From assembly GCA_046712825.1 (NCBI GenBank), contig JBKKCR010000263.1:1-15304 (forward strand): 15,304 bases of DNA, written 5' to 3'. Every line of letters begins with the position of its first letter. Position 1 is the stretch's first letter. The notes under the pieces were generated by a model that saw only the letters and a program-made list of their open reading frames with translations, made no database searches and was not told where the DNA came from. The translations under genes and the position numbers were made by a program. Source of the stretch: DATFGK01 sp046712825. GTDB taxonomy: Bacteria > Actinomycetota > AC-67. This document shows positions 13,604 to 15,304 of this stretch, one piece after another.

Positions 13604-14799
13604 TGCAGACGACCGAGCAGGTCCGCTACAGCCCCTACGACTACGAGATCCACGAGGACCCCTACCCCACCTACGCCCGGCTCCGCGGGGAGGCCCCCGT
13701 TTACCGGAACGACGAGATCGACTTCTGGGCGCTCTCGCGCCACGCAGACGTGACCGATGCGTTCCGCGACTCCACGCTCTTCTCGAGCGCGAACGGCGTG
13801 TCGCTCGAGCCGATGGCGACCGGGCCGAACGCCTGGCGCTCGATGTCGTTCCTCGCGATGGATCCCCCGCGTCACGGCCTCATCCGCAGCATCGTGTCGC
13901 GCGGGTTCACCGTCCGGCGGATCACCGACATGGAACCGCACATCCTCGAGCTCACGCGTCAACACCTCGAACCCGCGCTCGAGCGTGGAAGCTTCGACTT
14001 CGTCACCGACTTCGCCGGCAAGCTGCCGATGGACGTGCTGTCGGAGATGATCGGGTTCCCGCCGGCCGACCGCGAAGAGGTCCGGCGCCTGGCCGATCTG
14101 CTCGTCCACCGCGAGGAAGGCGTGTTCGACGTCCCGCAAGCGGGAGTCGAGGCGGCGCTGGCGCTCGCGAAGTACTTCGCCGAGATGATCGCAGAGCGGC
14201 GGAAGCGTCGTTCCGACGACTTGACCTCGGCGCTGCTCGACGCCGAACTAGAGGGCGAGAAGCTCAACGACGCGGACATCATCAGCTTCCTTTTCCTGAT
14301 CGTTGTCGCCGGCAACGAGACGACCGCGAAGCTGCTCGCCAACGCGTGGTACTGGGCATGGCGCAACCCCGGCGAGCGTGCGAAGCCCTTCGCGGATCCC
14401 GGCCGCATCGAAAGCTGGATCGACGAGACCCTGCGCTTCGACGGCTCGTCGCAGATGCTCGCACGCACGGTGACCCGCGACATCGAGCTGCACGGCGTTC
14501 GCATCCCGGCGGGAGGTCGCGCGTTGCTGCTGATCGGCGCCGCCAACCGCGATCCGCGCGTGTTCCCCGAGCCCGATCGCTACGACCTCGACCGCGACAC
14601 GAGCGAGATGGTGAGCTTCGGCGTCGCTCGCCACTTCTGCCTCGGCGCGCCCCTCGCGCGGCTCGAGGCACGCATCGCGCTGGGCGAGCTCGTCCGCCGC
14701 GTCCGCGACTACGACATCGACGACACGAACGTCCGCCGCGTACATTCCGTCAACGTTCGCGGATTCGAATCCCTTCCGACGACCGTGGAGACCAGATGA
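13603..14799 (+). CDS. Cytochrome P450, CYP123-like (398 aa)
   Basis: This is a soluble bacterial P450 of normal length. The I-helix oxygen-binding motif is AGNETT (236-241), the K-helix ExxR is Glu275-Arg278, and the haem loop is FGVARHFCLG (339-348) with the iron ligand Cys346. The usual glycine at the fourth position of that loop is alanine. The N-terminal YDYEIHEDPYPTYARLR, the AGKLPMDVLSEMIG block and the NVRRVHSVNVRGF end strongly resemble M. tuberculosis CYP123 (Rv0766c) as I recall it. It needs an external ferredoxin and reductase, neither of which is in the window. Its substrate is unknown. It overlaps both neighbours (TGATG before, ATGA after), so it is part of one translationally coupled operon. 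Confidence 0.92.
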   Translation: MQTTEQVRYSPYDYEIHEDPYPTYARLRGEAPVYRNDEIDFWALSRHADVTDAFRDSTLFSSANGVSLEPMATGPNAWRSMSFLAMDPPRHGLIRSIVSRGFTVRRITDMEPHILELTRQHLEPALERGSFDFVTDFAGKLPMDVLSEMIGFPPADREEVRRLADLLVHREEGVFDVPQAGVEAALALAKYFAEMIAERRKRRSDDLTSALLDAELEGEKLNDADIISFLFLIVVAGNETTAKLLANAWYWAWRNPGERAKPFADPGRIESWIDETLRFDGSSQMLARTVTRDIELHGVRIPAGGRALLLIGAANRDPRVFPEPDRYDLDRDTSEMVSFGVARHFCLGAPLARLEARIALGELVRRVRDYDIDDTNVRRVHSVNVRGFESLPTTVETR

Positions 14800-15304
14800 A
14801 GGCCCCACCACGAGTTTCCGGCGCCGACCCGGAGAACGGGCACCTCGAGGAGTTGCGCAGCGATCCGATCGGCCTCATGCGCCGCGTTCGGGAGGAGTGC
14901 GGCGAGGTCGGCGAATTCCTGCTCGCCGACCGGCGCGTCGTGCTTCTTTCGGGCGCCGAGCCGAACGAGGCGTTCTTCCGCGCGCCCGAGGAGGAACTCA
15001 ACCAGGCCGAGGCCTACCCGTTCATGACACCAATCTTCGGCAAAGGAGTGGTGTTCGACGCGCCGCCGGAACGGCGCGCGGAGATGCTTCACAACCAGTC
15101 GCTCAAGGACCGCTACATGCGCGGGCACGCACAGAAGATCGCGACCGAGGTCGAGGCCATGGTCGGCGCCTGGCAGACGAGCGGCGACATCGACCTGCTC
15201 GACTTCTTCGCCGAGCTGACGATCTACACGTCGTCGTCGTGCCTGATCGGCAAGAAGTTCCGCGACCAGCTCGACCGTCGTTTCGCCGACCTCTATCACG
15301 ACCT
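14796..15304 (+). CDS. cyp51: Sterol 14-alpha-demethylase CYP51, N-terminal part
   Basis: The first 169 codons lie in the window and the gene runs off the right edge. The encoded segments VSGADPENGHLEELR, DPIGLMRRVREECGEVG, YPFMTPIFGKGVVFD (from Tyr74), MLHNQ with His99, LLDFFAELTIYTSS and CLIGKKFRDQLD match bacterial CYP51 of mycobacteria almost residue for residue as recalled, including the substrate-recognition tyrosine and the haem-contacting histidine. The enzyme removes the 14-alpha methyl group from sterols such as lanosterol, using ferredoxin-delivered electrons. It starts at ATG 14796, overlapping the stop of the CYP123-like gene by four bases. The catalytic I-helix and haem-cysteine regions lie outside the window and cannot be checked. 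Confidence 0.92.
   Translation, partial: MKAPPRVSGADPENGHLEELRSDPIGLMRRVREECGEVGEFLLADRRVVLLSGAEPNEAFFRAPEEELNQAEAYPFMTPIFGKGVVFDAPPERRAEMLHNQSLKDRYMRGHAQKIATEVEAMVGAWQTSGDIDLLDFFAELTIYTSSSCLIGKKFRDQLDRRFADLYHD

Noticed and set aside
14709..15299. A 196-codon minus-strand open frame at the right edge
   Set aside because: It is antisense to CYP51, whose N-terminal sequence is unmistakable.

Overview
The window looks like chromosomal DNA of a high-GC actinobacterium, probably an uncultured member of the Actinomycetota. The evidence is strong GC bias at third codon positions, frequent GTG and TTG starts, several starts that look leaderless, many lipid-type genes (acyl-CoA synthetase, acyl-CoA dehydrogenase, TetR regulators) and, at the right edge, a P450 pair whose sequences recall the mycobacterial CYP123-CYP51 locus. 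The class within the phylum cannot be fixed from the sequence.

Layout. 1-255: the end of an unrecognised cysteine-containing protein. 270-344: a large imperfect palindrome. 394-2031 (+): an acyl-CoA synthetase, convergent with a two-gene minus-strand operon (2076-3568) of an MpaB/DUF2236 oxygenase and a TetR regulator joined by a GTGA overlap. Its promoter (3604-3632) overlaps palindromes that look like TetR operators. 3693-3821 (-): an unlisted 42-residue protein with two Cys-Cys pairs, a very strong ribosome binding site and its own terminator. It is divergent from a helix-turn-helix protein (3954-4694, +), whose promoter holds two palindromes sharing the half-site TGACG.

4691-8891 (-): a compact four-gene operon, in transcription order a ThDP-dependent decarboxylase/lyase, a zinc alcohol dehydrogenase, a conserved 93-residue protein and an acyl-CoA dehydrogenase. 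The pathway is not identifiable; the mix suggests oxidation or cleavage of an acyl or hydroxyacyl substrate. Only 23 bases separate it from a divergent DsbA-like thioredoxin-fold gene (8915-9544).

9579-10504: a slightly atypical tRNA-Asp, a strong hairpin, an HNH endonuclease gene whose C-terminal helix-turn-helix has been put out of frame at a TC-repeat, then tRNA-Phe. This is the most mobile-looking part of the window. 10560-12720: a secreted PQQ-type beta-propeller protein and an isochorismatase-fold protein lacking the usual catalytic cysteine. 12756-12917 (-): a 53-residue two-helix membrane protein.

13016-15304 (+): TetR, P450 (CYP123-like) and the first 169 codons of CYP51 (sterol 14-alpha-demethylase), translationally coupled. 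A palindrome covers the TetR start codon, which suggests autoregulation. The theme of the window is lipid/sterol oxidation under several local TetR-type regulators. No CRISPR array, insertion sequence or obvious defence system was seen, and no gene-free stretch exceeds 300 bases.
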